A stretch of 64,000 nucleotides of DNA from Dyella mobilis (lineage in GTDB: Bacteria > Pseudomonadota > Gammaproteobacteria > Xanthomonadales > Rhodanobacteraceae). This document shows, piece after piece, positions 1 to 7,531 of this stretch. The position numbers were made by a program, and so were the translations under genes. Location: NCBI RefSeq assembly GCF_016904945.1, contig NZ_JADIKF010000039.1, forward strand, positions 248,001 through 312,000, read 5' to 3'. The notes under the pieces were generated by a model, which made no database searches, was not told the DNA's origin, and saw only the letters and a program-made list of their open reading frames with translations. The stretch's first letter is position 1; each line of letters opens with the position of its first letter.

Positions 1-1
1 C

Positions 2-568
2 GACAACCAGAACGAGCGCAACGCTTATTTGAAAGATCAGATCAAACAGGTCGATGAGCGCCTGACCAAGATCAGCGACCTGGAAAAGGTGCGGTCGCAA
101 TTGCTGGCGCGCAAACAGATCATCGAGCAATTGCAAGCCAATCGTTCGCAAATGGTGCATCTATTCGACGAACTGGTTAAGACCATACCGGGTAGTGCAC
201 GCCTGACTTCGATCAAGCAGGCCGGCGACACCATGGTGCTCGACGGTGTAGCGCAGTCGAATGCCAGCGTCGCCGACTACATGCGCAACATCGAGGCGTC
301 GCCGTGGATGGGGCAGACCGACCTCAGCAAGACCGAGAACACCCACGACGCGTCGCGCATGCCGTTCACGTTCGGCTTGACCGTTGCCTTGCAAAAACCC
401 AAGTCGGACGACGGCACCGGTCAAGGCGTGGCGCCGGCTTCATCGAGCAGTAGCAGTTCGGCGACTACACCTGTGGTCCCTGCAAAACCTGCTGCAAGTC
501 CTCAGGCAGTTGCGCCAGTTGCAACCAAACCTAGTGCTGCACCGGTCAAGGGAGGAGCCAAGGCATGA
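2..568 (+). CDS. pilN: type IV pilus assembly protein PilN (5' end outside window)
   Basis: This is the C-terminal part of PilN, an inner-membrane protein that pairs with PilO and links the cytoplasmic PilM ring to the periplasmic alignment complex of the type IV pilus. The reading frame is open from base 2, so the N-terminal cytoplasmic tail and transmembrane helix lie upstream of the window; 188 residues remain. They begin with a charged coiled coil (DNQNERNAYLKDQIKQVDER) followed by the ferredoxin-like domain. The last ~45 residues are a Ser/Ala/Pro-rich tail of low complexity, longer than I would expect for PilN. The TTG at 29 is internal and not a start. The stop overlaps the pilO start in ATGA. 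Order pilN-O-P-Q is the standard one and supports the call. Confidence 0.93.
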   Translation, partial: DNQNERNAYLKDQIKQVDERLTKISDLEKVRSQLLARKQIIEQLQANRSQMVHLFDELVKTIPGSARLTSIKQAGDTMVLDGVAQSNASVADYMRNIEASPWMGQTDLSKTENTHDASRMPFTFGLTVALQKPKSDDGTGQGVAPASSSSSSSATTPVVPAKPAASPQAVAPVATKPSAAPVKGGAKA

Positions 569-1236
569 AACTCCTCGACGATCTGCGCAGTCTGGATCGC
601 AACAACGTAGGTGGCTGGCCCAAGTCAGTCAAAACCTTTTTTACCGCACTTTTGTTTGTCGTCATCGTGTTCTTCGGCTGGTATCTGTTTATCAGCAATC
701 AGCAGGACTCGTTGCAGGGCCTCGTCGGCCAGGAAGACAAGCTGAAGCAGGAGTTTTCGGAAAAGCAGGCCAAGTCGGTCAATCTCGAGGCGCTGCAGCA
801 GCAGTTGGACGAGATGAAGGACATGCTCCGCCAGTTGCTCCGTCAGCTGCCGAGCAAGACCGAAATGCCCGAGCTGCTGGTGGATGTCTCGCAGACGGCA
901 CTTTCTGCCGGCCTGCAGCAGGAGCTGTTCCAGCCCGGCACCGAGGTCGTCAAGGACTTCTACGCCGAGAAGCCGATTCAGTTGAAGATGATTGGTACCT
1001 ACCATCAATTCGGCACCTTCATCAGTGGCGTGGCTTCGCTGCCGCGGGTGGTGATTCTCACCATGCACGACGTGTCGCTCACACCGTATAACCCGACCGG
1101 CAAGGGAGCGGAACCGGGCCCCAACCAGCTGCTGGTGCTGCAAGGCACGGTAAAGACCTACCGCTATCTCGACGATGCGGAAACGAGCGAGGCCGCGGCC
1201 AAAGAGAAGAACAAGAAATTTGGGGGGCGGAAATGA
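565..1236 (+). CDS. pilO: type IV pilus assembly protein PilO
   Basis: PilO, 223 residues, is the inner-membrane partner of PilN in the type IV pilus alignment complex. It has a short cytoplasmic N-terminus, one transmembrane helix at about residues 28-48 (TFFTALLFVVIVFFGWYLF), a coiled coil at about 50-100 and a periplasmic ferredoxin-like domain. The motif LPSKTEMPELLVDVSQTAL and the later KPIQLKMIGTYHQFGTFISG are typical of PilO. The last ~20 residues are Lys/Glu-rich. The gene starts inside the end of pilN (ATGA overlap) and its own TGA overlaps the pilP ATG, so the pil genes are translationally coupled. Confidence 0.96.
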   Translation: MKLLDDLRSLDRNNVGGWPKSVKTFFTALLFVVIVFFGWYLFISNQQDSLQGLVGQEDKLKQEFSEKQAKSVNLEALQQQLDEMKDMLRQLLRQLPSKTEMPELLVDVSQTALSAGLQQELFQPGTEVVKDFYAEKPIQLKMIGTYHQFGTFISGVASLPRVVILTMHDVSLTPYNPTGKGAEPGPNQLLVLQGTVKTYRYLDDAETSEAAAKEKNKKFGGRK

Positions 1237-1772
1237 GCAACGTATCTGCCATGAAACCCCTCCGTGTGGCGAAGGCATGCCTCTTGGCAGGCGCCTTGCT
1301 TGCGCTCGCCGGCTGCACCCGTGGCACGTCCGACCTGCACGACTGGGTCGCGCAGGAAAAGGCCAAGCGGGGCGCTCCCATTCCGCCGTTGCCGGTCATC
1401 AAGACCTTCGAGACATTCGTCTACAACGACCAGGACAAACGCGACCCGTTCAGTCCCAGTCCGGACGAGCTCAACCAGAACAACGGTCCCCGGCCGGACG
1501 AAGGCCGAGCCCGGCAACCGCTCGAGGCCTACTCGCTGGATAGCTTGAAGATGGTTGGCACGATCGGTGCTGGTGCCAACATGGAAGCCTTGATCAAGGA
1601 TCCGGGCGGAGTGATCCATCGCATGCGCACTAACGAATACATGGGCCAGAACTATGGCCGCATCACTGCCATCAGCAGCGATCGGGTCGATCTGGTCGAA
1701 CTGGTTTCCAACGGCAATGGCGGCTGGATGGAACGTCCGGCCAGCATCGCGCTCGTCGCGAACGCGAAATAG
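1233..1772 (+). CDS. pilP: type IV pilus inner-membrane lipoprotein PilP
   Basis: PilP, 179 residues, is the lipoprotein that joins the PilNO complex to the PilQ secretin. The signal peptide runs to a clear lipobox (LALAGC, lipidated Cys near residue 28). The remainder has the family hallmarks: a proline-rich linker, YNDQDKRDPFSPS, LEAYSLDSLKMVGTI, and a C-terminal beta-domain with GGVIHRMRTNEYMGQNYGRI. The ATG at 1233 overlaps the pilO stop; a second in-frame ATG (MKPLRV) six codons later would give a more ordinary signal peptide, so the exact start is slightly uncertain. Spacing to pilQ is about 20 nt. Confidence 0.95.
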   Translation: MSNVSAMKPLRVAKACLLAGALLALAGCTRGTSDLHDWVAQEKAKRGAPIPPLPVIKTFETFVYNDQDKRDPFSPSPDELNQNNGPRPDEGRARQPLEAYSLDSLKMVGTIGAGANMEALIKDPGGVIHRMRTNEYMGQNYGRITAISSDRVDLVELVSNGNGGWMERPASIALVANAK

Positions 1773-1791
1773 AAATACAGGGGCTGATGCA

Positions 1792-4008
1792 ATGACTAAT
1801 TCAATCAAACCAGTCCGGAGCCGAGCCATGCACCTGGCTAGCCGTTGCCTGATGACGATGATGATGTTCGGCGCAGTTGGCTGGGCGCAAGCTGCCACAG
1901 CGACCAGTACGCTGCAAAACATCACCTATAAGAGCCTGCCTGGTGGGCGTGTCGAGTTGCGCATGAGCTTCGACAACAGCCAGGTTCCACAGCCGAATAT
2001 CTTCACCACGGACAATCCTCCGCGAATCGCCATCGATCTTCCCGATACGGTGAACGACGCGGCGCGTCACCAGGATATCGGCGTCGGCACCACCAGCGGC
2101 GTCTCAGCCGTCGCCGCTGGTGGCCGCACGCGCGTGGTGGTCGAGCTGATGCAGGCTTCGACGTACAAGTCGCACGTCGAGGGCAACAATCTGGTACTGG
2201 ATGTTAACAATGGTGCGCAGACGCAGCCGATGACGACGGCGTCGACCATCGATCCGTCCAAGGCGCTGCCTTCGGCATTGAACGGTCCTGCGATCACTAA
2301 TATCGATTTCCAGCGTGGCGCCAACGGTTCTGGCCGCGTGCTGATCAATTTCAACGGTTCCGGCGCCAATGCCAATATGCATCGGCAGGATGGCAGCATC
2401 AGCGTGGATATCGACAACGTGCAAATGCCGGCCGACCAGGCCAAGCGTTTGAATGTGCTCGACTTCGCCACGCCCGTGCAGTCGATCTCGCCGCGGTCCA
2501 CGCCCAATGGCGTGCACGTCGATATCGCTTATAGCGGGGACGTGGAAACCTCTTCTTACCAGACTGCCAATCAATATGTCGTCGAGGTCACGCCCAAGAA
2601 GCAGGCGTCGAAGGATACGAACCCGGGTTCGTTTGCACAGCCGGTGTATACGGGCAACCGCGTGACCTTCAACTTCCAGGACATCCCGGTACGCTCCGTG
2701 CTGCAGTTGCTGGCCGATTATTCCGGGCTGAACATGGTGGCCTCCGATACCGTCGGCGGCAGTATCACGCTACGCCTGAATAATGTGCCGTGGGACCAGG
2801 CGCTGGATGTGATTCTGCGCGCCAAGAGTCTGGACAAGCGCCGTGATGGCAACGTGATCTGGATCGCCCCGCAGAAGGAACTGGCCGACTACGAGCAAAA
2901 TATTGCGGATGCCCGCTTCAAGGCCGAAGATACTGCGCCGTTGATCACCACTTATGTGCCGATCAGCTATGGCAAGGCGGTGGATATTGCCAAGTTGTTG
3001 ACGACTGGCAGCATGCAAAGTATTGCTGGTGGTGCTGGCAGTGCTGGTGGTTCGGGCGAGGCGAGTACTCACCGTGGTTTCCTTTCCCCTCGCGGCAGTG
3101 TTACTTATGATCAGCGCACCAACACGTTGCTGATCAACGACACGGCGGAAAAGACGGCTGAGCTGCGCACGATCATTTCGCAGCTTGACCGCCCAGTGCA
3201 GCAGGTCATGATCGAATCCCGCATCGTGATCGCCAGCGACTCGTTCGAGCGCGACTTGGGCGTGATGTGGGGTGTTGCCGGCCGACAGGTTAACCCCAGC
3301 GGGCAGGTGCTGTCCGTCGGCAGCGGCATTCCTACGACGCAGCAGATCGCGAACGGAACCACCAGCAGCACGTATCCGTTGATCTCGGGCATGAACGTCA
3401 ATCTCCCCGCTGCTCCGAACACGGGCGTAGCCTCGACGATTGCCGCTGGTATCCTTGGCAAGAACTACGCGCTGGACCTGGAACTCTCGGCGGCACAGGC
3501 CGAGGGTCGCAGCGAGGTGGTGTCCAGCCCGCGTGTGATCACCGCTAACCAGCAGGAAGCGGATATTCGCCAGGGTCAGGAAATCGGCTACGTGACGTTC
3601 CAGAACACCAGTGGCGGCTCGGGTACCAGCGGTACGGCCACGGTGTCATTCAAGGATGCCGTGCTGGAGTTGAAGGTCACCCCGACCATTACGGCTGACC
3701 GGCGCGTCTTCCTGGCCATCAACGTGAACAAGGACTCGCTCGATCACTACATCACGGTGACGGGCAGCGGCCAGGTTCCGGTGATCGATACGCGCTCGCT
3801 CAACACCTCGGTGCTGGTTGACGACGGTCAGACCGTGGTACTGGGCGGCATCTATGACGTGACCAAGTCGGACACCGTCAACAAAGTCCCTGGTCTGGGC
3901 GACATTCCGGGTCTGGGCTTCCTGTTCCGCAACACCCAGCACATTAACGACCGGGACGAGCTGCTGATCTTCGTGACGCCGCGCATCCTTAGCGATAGCC
4001 TGCAATAA
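1792..4008 (+). CDS. pilQ: type IV pilus secretin PilQ
   Basis: PilQ, 738 residues, forms the outer-membrane ring through which the pilus passes. Reading from the ATG at 1792 gives a signal peptide ending near AVGWAQAA, two AMIN peptidoglycan-binding domains (about 40-270), a secretin N0/STN domain (QDIPVRSVLQLLADYSGLN), an N1 domain and the C-terminal secretin beta-barrel with VPGLGDIPGLGFLF and the terminal LLIFVTPRI. The frame is open further upstream but that part lies inside pilP. A GGGG-rich ribosome site (CAGGGGCTG) sits just before ATG 1792. A start at 1828 (MHLASR) is also possible. It is the last gene of the pil operon, followed by a strong terminator. Confidence 0.96.
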   Translation: MTNSIKPVRSRAMHLASRCLMTMMMFGAVGWAQAATATSTLQNITYKSLPGGRVELRMSFDNSQVPQPNIFTTDNPPRIAIDLPDTVNDAARHQDIGVGTTSGVSAVAAGGRTRVVVELMQASTYKSHVEGNNLVLDVNNGAQTQPMTTASTIDPSKALPSALNGPAITNIDFQRGANGSGRVLINFNGSGANANMHRQDGSISVDIDNVQMPADQAKRLNVLDFATPVQSISPRSTPNGVHVDIAYSGDVETSSYQTANQYVVEVTPKKQASKDTNPGSFAQPVYTGNRVTFNFQDIPVRSVLQLLADYSGLNMVASDTVGGSITLRLNNVPWDQALDVILRAKSLDKRRDGNVIWIAPQKELADYEQNIADARFKAEDTAPLITTYVPISYGKAVDIAKLLTTGSMQSIAGGAGSAGGSGEASTHRGFLSPRGSVTYDQRTNTLLINDTAEKTAELRTIISQLDRPVQQVMIESRIVIASDSFERDLGVMWGVAGRQVNPSGQVLSVGSGIPTTQQIANGTTSSTYPLISGMNVNLPAAPNTGVASTIAAGILGKNYALDLELSAAQAEGRSEVVSSPRVITANQQEADIRQGQEIGYVTFQNTSGGSGTSGTATVSFKDAVLELKVTPTITADRRVFLAINVNKDSLDHYITVTGSGQVPVIDTRSLNTSVLVDDGQTVVLGGIYDVTKSDTVNKVPGLGDIPGLGFLFRNTQHINDRDELLIFVTPRILSDSLQ

Positions 4009-4032
4009 GGCGGACGTTGAACCAGGTAGAAA

Positions 4033-4057
4033 GGGCGGCCTCTGTGCCGCCCTTTTT
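4033..4057 (+). terminator. Rho-independent terminator of the pil operon
   Basis: GGGCGGC and GCCGCCC form a 7-bp GC-rich stem around a 6-nt loop, followed directly by TTTTT. It begins 24 nt after the pilQ stop, so it closes the pil operon and separates it from the MoxR-led operon. It also argues against the upstream in-frame start of the next gene at 4017. Confidence 0.85.
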
Positions 4058-4136
4058 GCGTCAAGCGGTACTGGGATGGCAAACTTTTTTGCCTCGCCGC
4101 GGTCTGAGCCGGCACGAAGCAGTACAGGATTGTCGG

Positions 4137-5132
4137 ATGGATATGCCTCAAGTCTCCGCCCCAGGGCACCTGCAACAAGCGTTTTCCAGGCTCCGCGATG
4201 ATTTGCAGCAGCACGTCATTGGCCAACCCCGGCTGATCGACTGCCTGTTGATCGCCTTGTTGGCCGACGGCCACCTGCTGGTCGAAGGTGCCCCCGGGCT
4301 GGCCAAGACCACTGCCGTGAAGGCGCTCGCCGGGTGCATCGAAGCCGATTTTCATCGCGTACAGTTCACGCCGGACCTGTTGCCGGCGGACCTCACCGGT
4401 ACCGACATTTTCCGGCCGCAATCGGGCAGCTTCGAATTCGAACGCGGGCCGCTGTTTCACAACATCGTGCTGGCCGACGAAATCAATCGCGCGCCGGCGA
4501 AAGTGCAATCGGCGTTGCTGGAGGCCATGGCCGAACGGCAGATTACGGTAGGGCGCAATACCTGGCAGCTGCCTGAGCTGTTCATGGTGATGGCAACGCA
4601 GAATCCGATCGAGCAGGAAGGTACGTTCGCGTTGCCCGAAGCGCAGCTGGACCGCTTCATGATGCACGTGACGATCGGCTATCCCGACGCCGCCGCGGAG
4701 CTTGCGATTCTGCGTCTGGCGCGCGAGCAAGCGGCGAAAACGGTGCGGCAACCGGTCAAAGCACCCGCCGTGGTCACGCAACAGGATGTGTTTGCAGCGC
4801 GCGAAGCCGTCCTCGGCGTGCACGTAGCACCCGCGCTGGAGCAGTACCTGGCGCAGTTGGTACTCGCAACGCGCGATGCAGGGCGTTACGGCCCCGAGCT
4901 GAAACGTTGGATCGCGTGGGGCGCGAGTCCCCGAGCCACGATTGCCCTGGATCGTTGCGCCCGTGCCCATGCCTGGCTGAGCGGGCGCGAGTTTGCATTG
5001 CCGGAGGACGTACACGCGATCGTCTACGAGGTTTTGCGTCACCGCGTACTGCTCAGCTACGAAGCGGAAGCCGAAGGCGTGCGTAGCGAAAAAGTCATCC
5101 ATCGCCTGCTGGATCTCGTGCCCCTGCCGTGA
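4137..5132 (+). CDS. MoxR family AAA+ ATPase
   Basis: A 331-residue MoxR-type AAA+ ATPase. MoxR proteins act as chaperone-like ATPases on partner proteins with von Willebrand A (VWA) domains, several of which are encoded immediately downstream. Walker A is GAPGLAKT (about residues 46-53), Walker B is IVLADEIN, and the sensor region is VMATQNPIEQEGT; a winged C-terminal lid domain follows (RATIALDRCARAHAWLSGR). The frame is open from 4017, but that would run through the pil terminator; ATG 4137 with CAGGAT upstream starts at the usual point just before the HVIGQ motif. The stop overlaps the next gene's GTG (GTGA). The substrate is unknown. Confidence 0.93.
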   Translation: MDMPQVSAPGHLQQAFSRLRDDLQQHVIGQPRLIDCLLIALLADGHLLVEGAPGLAKTTAVKALAGCIEADFHRVQFTPDLLPADLTGTDIFRPQSGSFEFERGPLFHNIVLADEINRAPAKVQSALLEAMAERQITVGRNTWQLPELFMVMATQNPIEQEGTFALPEAQLDRFMMHVTIGYPDAAAELAILRLAREQAAKTVRQPVKAPAVVTQQDVFAAREAVLGVHVAPALEQYLAQLVLATRDAGRYGPELKRWIAWGASPRATIALDRCARAHAWLSGREFALPEDVHAIVYEVLRHRVLLSYEAEAEGVRSEKVIHRLLDLVPLP

Positions 5133-6061
5133 GCGCCGTGGCCTCGAACCAAGCGGATGGCGATGGTCGCGTCACCGTCTCGCTGGCGGAGCTGATCTCG
5201 CTGCGCAATCGTGTCGCGCGTTTGCGATTGCCGCCGCAGGACAGTCGCGCGATGCGCGTCGGCGCGCAATCCAGTCGCCTTTATGGACGAGGCATGGACT
5301 ATGCGGAATCCCGCGCGTATCAGCCGGGCGACGACGTGCGCCGCATGGACTGGCGTCTCACTGCACGCAGCGGTCGCCTGCATACCAAGCTGTTTCAGGA
5401 AGAGCGGGAAGGTCAGTTGCTGATCGTGCTCGATCGACATCCCTCCATGCATTTTGGAACGCGGGTGCGCTTCAAGTCCGTGCAGGCGGCGCGAGCGGCG
5501 GCGTTGGCGGCGTGGTACGCCGTGCGCGCGGGGGAACGAGTCGGGTTGATGCAATTTGGAAGCCACACCCACCTGCAGCGTCCGCGCGGTGGCGTGCACG
5601 GTGCTCTCGATGTATGCGGTGCCATAGCAAAGGGCGATGCAGGCTCATCCGGTCACTATGAGTCGCTGTCGCAAGCATTGCAGCGCGTCAACAAACTTCA
5701 GCACGGCGCGAATCGCCTGGTGCTGATTACGGACGGACAAAGTAGCGACGATTCGGCCCACCGTCATTTGCTGGAGACGATGCGGCATACGGCGGTGCGC
5801 GTATTGATCGTTGCCGATGCGCTGGAGTTGGCTCTGGCGCCGCCTGGTCATTACCCTATCGAGCACGATGGAGAGCGGCGCACCCTGGTTCTCCGATCGG
5901 AAACCCAGCGTGCATCCTTCCAGCAAAGCCTGGGCGCCAGCTTGTTGCGGCTTGCGACCATGACGAAGTCACTCGGTATCCCTACGCGCACCATTGATAC
6001 GGCTGGCGATCCTCTCGACGCCGTGTCCGCCCTGCTGCGCGACGGTGGGACGAGACGATGA
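5129..6061 (+). CDS. DUF58 domain-containing protein
   Basis: A 310-residue DUF58 protein, the usual partner of MoxR ATPases. The diagnostic segment is present at about residues 50-90: GRGMDYAESRAYQPGDDVRR, MDWRLTAR and KLFQEEREG, followed by the VWA-like start LLIVLDRHPSMHFG. The fold after this resembles a VWA domain (VLITDGQSS further on). No signal peptide or transmembrane helix is visible, so it should be cytoplasmic. It starts with GTG overlapping the MoxR stop and ends overlapping the next ATG by 4 bp. Molecular function is not established for the family. Confidence 0.92.
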   Translation: MSAVASNQADGDGRVTVSLAELISLRNRVARLRLPPQDSRAMRVGAQSSRLYGRGMDYAESRAYQPGDDVRRMDWRLTARSGRLHTKLFQEEREGQLLIVLDRHPSMHFGTRVRFKSVQAARAAALAAWYAVRAGERVGLMQFGSHTHLQRPRGGVHGALDVCGAIAKGDAGSSGHYESLSQALQRVNKLQHGANRLVLITDGQSSDDSAHRHLLETMRHTAVRVLIVADALELALAPPGHYPIEHDGERRTLVLRSETQRASFQQSLGASLLRLATMTKSLGIPTRTIDTAGDPLDAVSALLRDGGTRR

Positions 6062-6561
6062 ACGGGTTGTCTTCCGAACCGCAGAATGCCTTGGTCTTGC
6101 GGGACATCCATCTACCGCCGGCACCCTCGTGGTGGCCCCCGGCGCCAGGATGGTGGGTGCTTTTCGGTCTTGTATGCGTGGCTGTGATCGCGACTGTCTC
6201 GCTATATCGAAGGGCGCGCAGGAAGCGCCTCATCCGCCAACGCGTGCTTGCTGAAATCGATGCATTGGCGGCACGCCATCCTGAAGACGATGCGGCCTAC
6301 GCGACGGCCCTGCACCAGCTGCTGCGCCGGGCGGCACTTCGTTACGCGCCGGATGCGCACGTCACACGAGGCGAGCACTGGCGGCAGGTATTGGCCGGGG
6401 TGCCGGCGGATGACGCGACACTCGACGCGTTGATGACACTGGAGGCACGCATGTATCAGCCGCGAGCGGAATTCGATCGACGTGGCGTACAGGCGGCCGC
6501 GCAACGATGGCTTGCCGCCGCTGTGCGCCACGCAAACGTCGGGGAGCCGGGGCATGCCTGA
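6058..6561 (+). CDS. DUF4381-type membrane protein of the Bat operon
   Basis: A 167-residue protein with an N-terminal proline/tryptophan-rich segment (LRDIHLPPAPSWWPPAPGWW), one transmembrane helix at about residues 36-56 and a basic, then helical, cytoplasmic region (LEIDALAARHPEDDAAYATAL-like). This layout matches DUF4381 proteins, which are found between DUF58 and VWA genes in MoxR/Bat operons. Its job is unknown; the position suggests a membrane scaffold for the VWA proteins. It starts in an ATGA overlap with the DUF58 gene and its 3' end overlaps the next start by 8 bp. Confidence 0.8.
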   Translation: MNGLSSEPQNALVLRDIHLPPAPSWWPPAPGWWVLFGLVCVAVIATVSLYRRARRKRLIRQRVLAEIDALAARHPEDDAAYATALHQLLRRAALRYAPDAHVTRGEHWRQVLAGVPADDATLDALMTLEARMYQPRAEFDRRGVQAAAQRWLAAAVRHANVGEPGHA

Positions 6562-7531
6562 ATTTGCCTGGCCCTGGGTATTTGTCCTGTTGCCATTGCC
6601 TTGGCTGATGTGGCGGACGTTGACGCCGGCCGCGCCGGGGCAGGCGATGCGTTTGCCGCATGCGTCGCTGAAGTGGGCGACGGCTGAGCGTGGTCAAGCC
6701 CGCAACGCAAGCACGTGGCTGTTGAGTTTGGGATGGCTGTGCCTGCTCGTCGCGGCAGCGAGGCCGCAAATGCTGGGGCCGCCCCAGACTCAGCAGCATA
6801 GCGGCCGCGCGATGATGCTGGCGGTGGATTTGTCGGGCAGTATGCAGACGCCGGACATGCAACTTGGCGGCCAGCAGCTCAGCCGTTTCGGTGCCGTAGA
6901 GGCGATCGCGGGAGATTTCATTTCGCGGCGGAAAGGCGACGAACTGGGATTGGTGCTGTTCGGAACGAATGCCTTCCTGGTGACGCCGATTACCTACGAC
7001 CTGCATGCGGTGCGCACGCAATTGCAAGGTGCCGCGGTGGGGCTGGCCGGTACGGAAACGGCCATTGGTGATGCGATCGCCGTGGCAACCAAGCGCCTGG
7101 CGGCGCTGCCCGAACAGGCCCGCGTACTGATTCTGCTCACTGACGGCGTCAACAATTCCGGCAGCATTACGCCGTTGGACGCGGCCAAGGCGGCCAAGGC
7201 GGCGGGCGTCCGCATCTACACCATCGGTGTCGGCGCGACTCGCATGACGGTACCCGGCTTGTTCGGCGACAGCGTCATCAATCCTTCGGCCGATCTCGAC
7301 GTGGATATGCTGACCACCATCGCCAATGAGACCGGTGGACATTTTTATCGCGCGACGGATGGGAATCAGCTGGCCGATGCCTACCGTGCGATCGACGCGC
7401 TGGAGCCCATGCCGCAGCACGGCCCCAGCTTTCGCTTGCGGCACGAACTATTCCGCGCCCCGCTGATCGCAGCCGCCTTGTGTTTGCTGCTGGGGCTGTG
7501 GTGGCCGCGCTGGAGGGGCATTGGCGCATGA
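6554..7531 (+). CDS. VWA domain membrane protein, BatA-like
   Basis: A 325-residue VWA protein anchored by two N-terminal transmembrane helices (about 5-22 and 55-70) and one C-terminal helix (LIAAALCLLLGLWWPRW). The VWA metal-ion-dependent adhesion site (MIDAS) is intact: D92-L-S94-G-S96, a downstream Thr in GTETAIGD and ILLTDGVNNSG. BatA-type proteins are thought to work with MoxR and BatB-D in envelope stress tolerance; the exact role is not settled. I take ATG 6554 (MPEFAW, after GGAGCCGGGGC) because the frame upstream to 6482 only overlaps the preceding gene. The 3' end overlaps the next start in ATGA. Confidence 0.92.
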   Translation: MPEFAWPWVFVLLPLPWLMWRTLTPAAPGQAMRLPHASLKWATAERGQARNASTWLLSLGWLCLLVAAARPQMLGPPQTQQHSGRAMMLAVDLSGSMQTPDMQLGGQQLSRFGAVEAIAGDFISRRKGDELGLVLFGTNAFLVTPITYDLHAVRTQLQGAAVGLAGTETAIGDAIAVATKRLAALPEQARVLILLTDGVNNSGSITPLDAAKAAKAAGVRIYTIGVGATRMTVPGLFGDSVINPSADLDVDMLTTIANETGGHFYRATDGNQLADAYRAIDALEPMPQHGPSFRLRHELFRAPLIAAALCLLLGLWWPRWRGIGA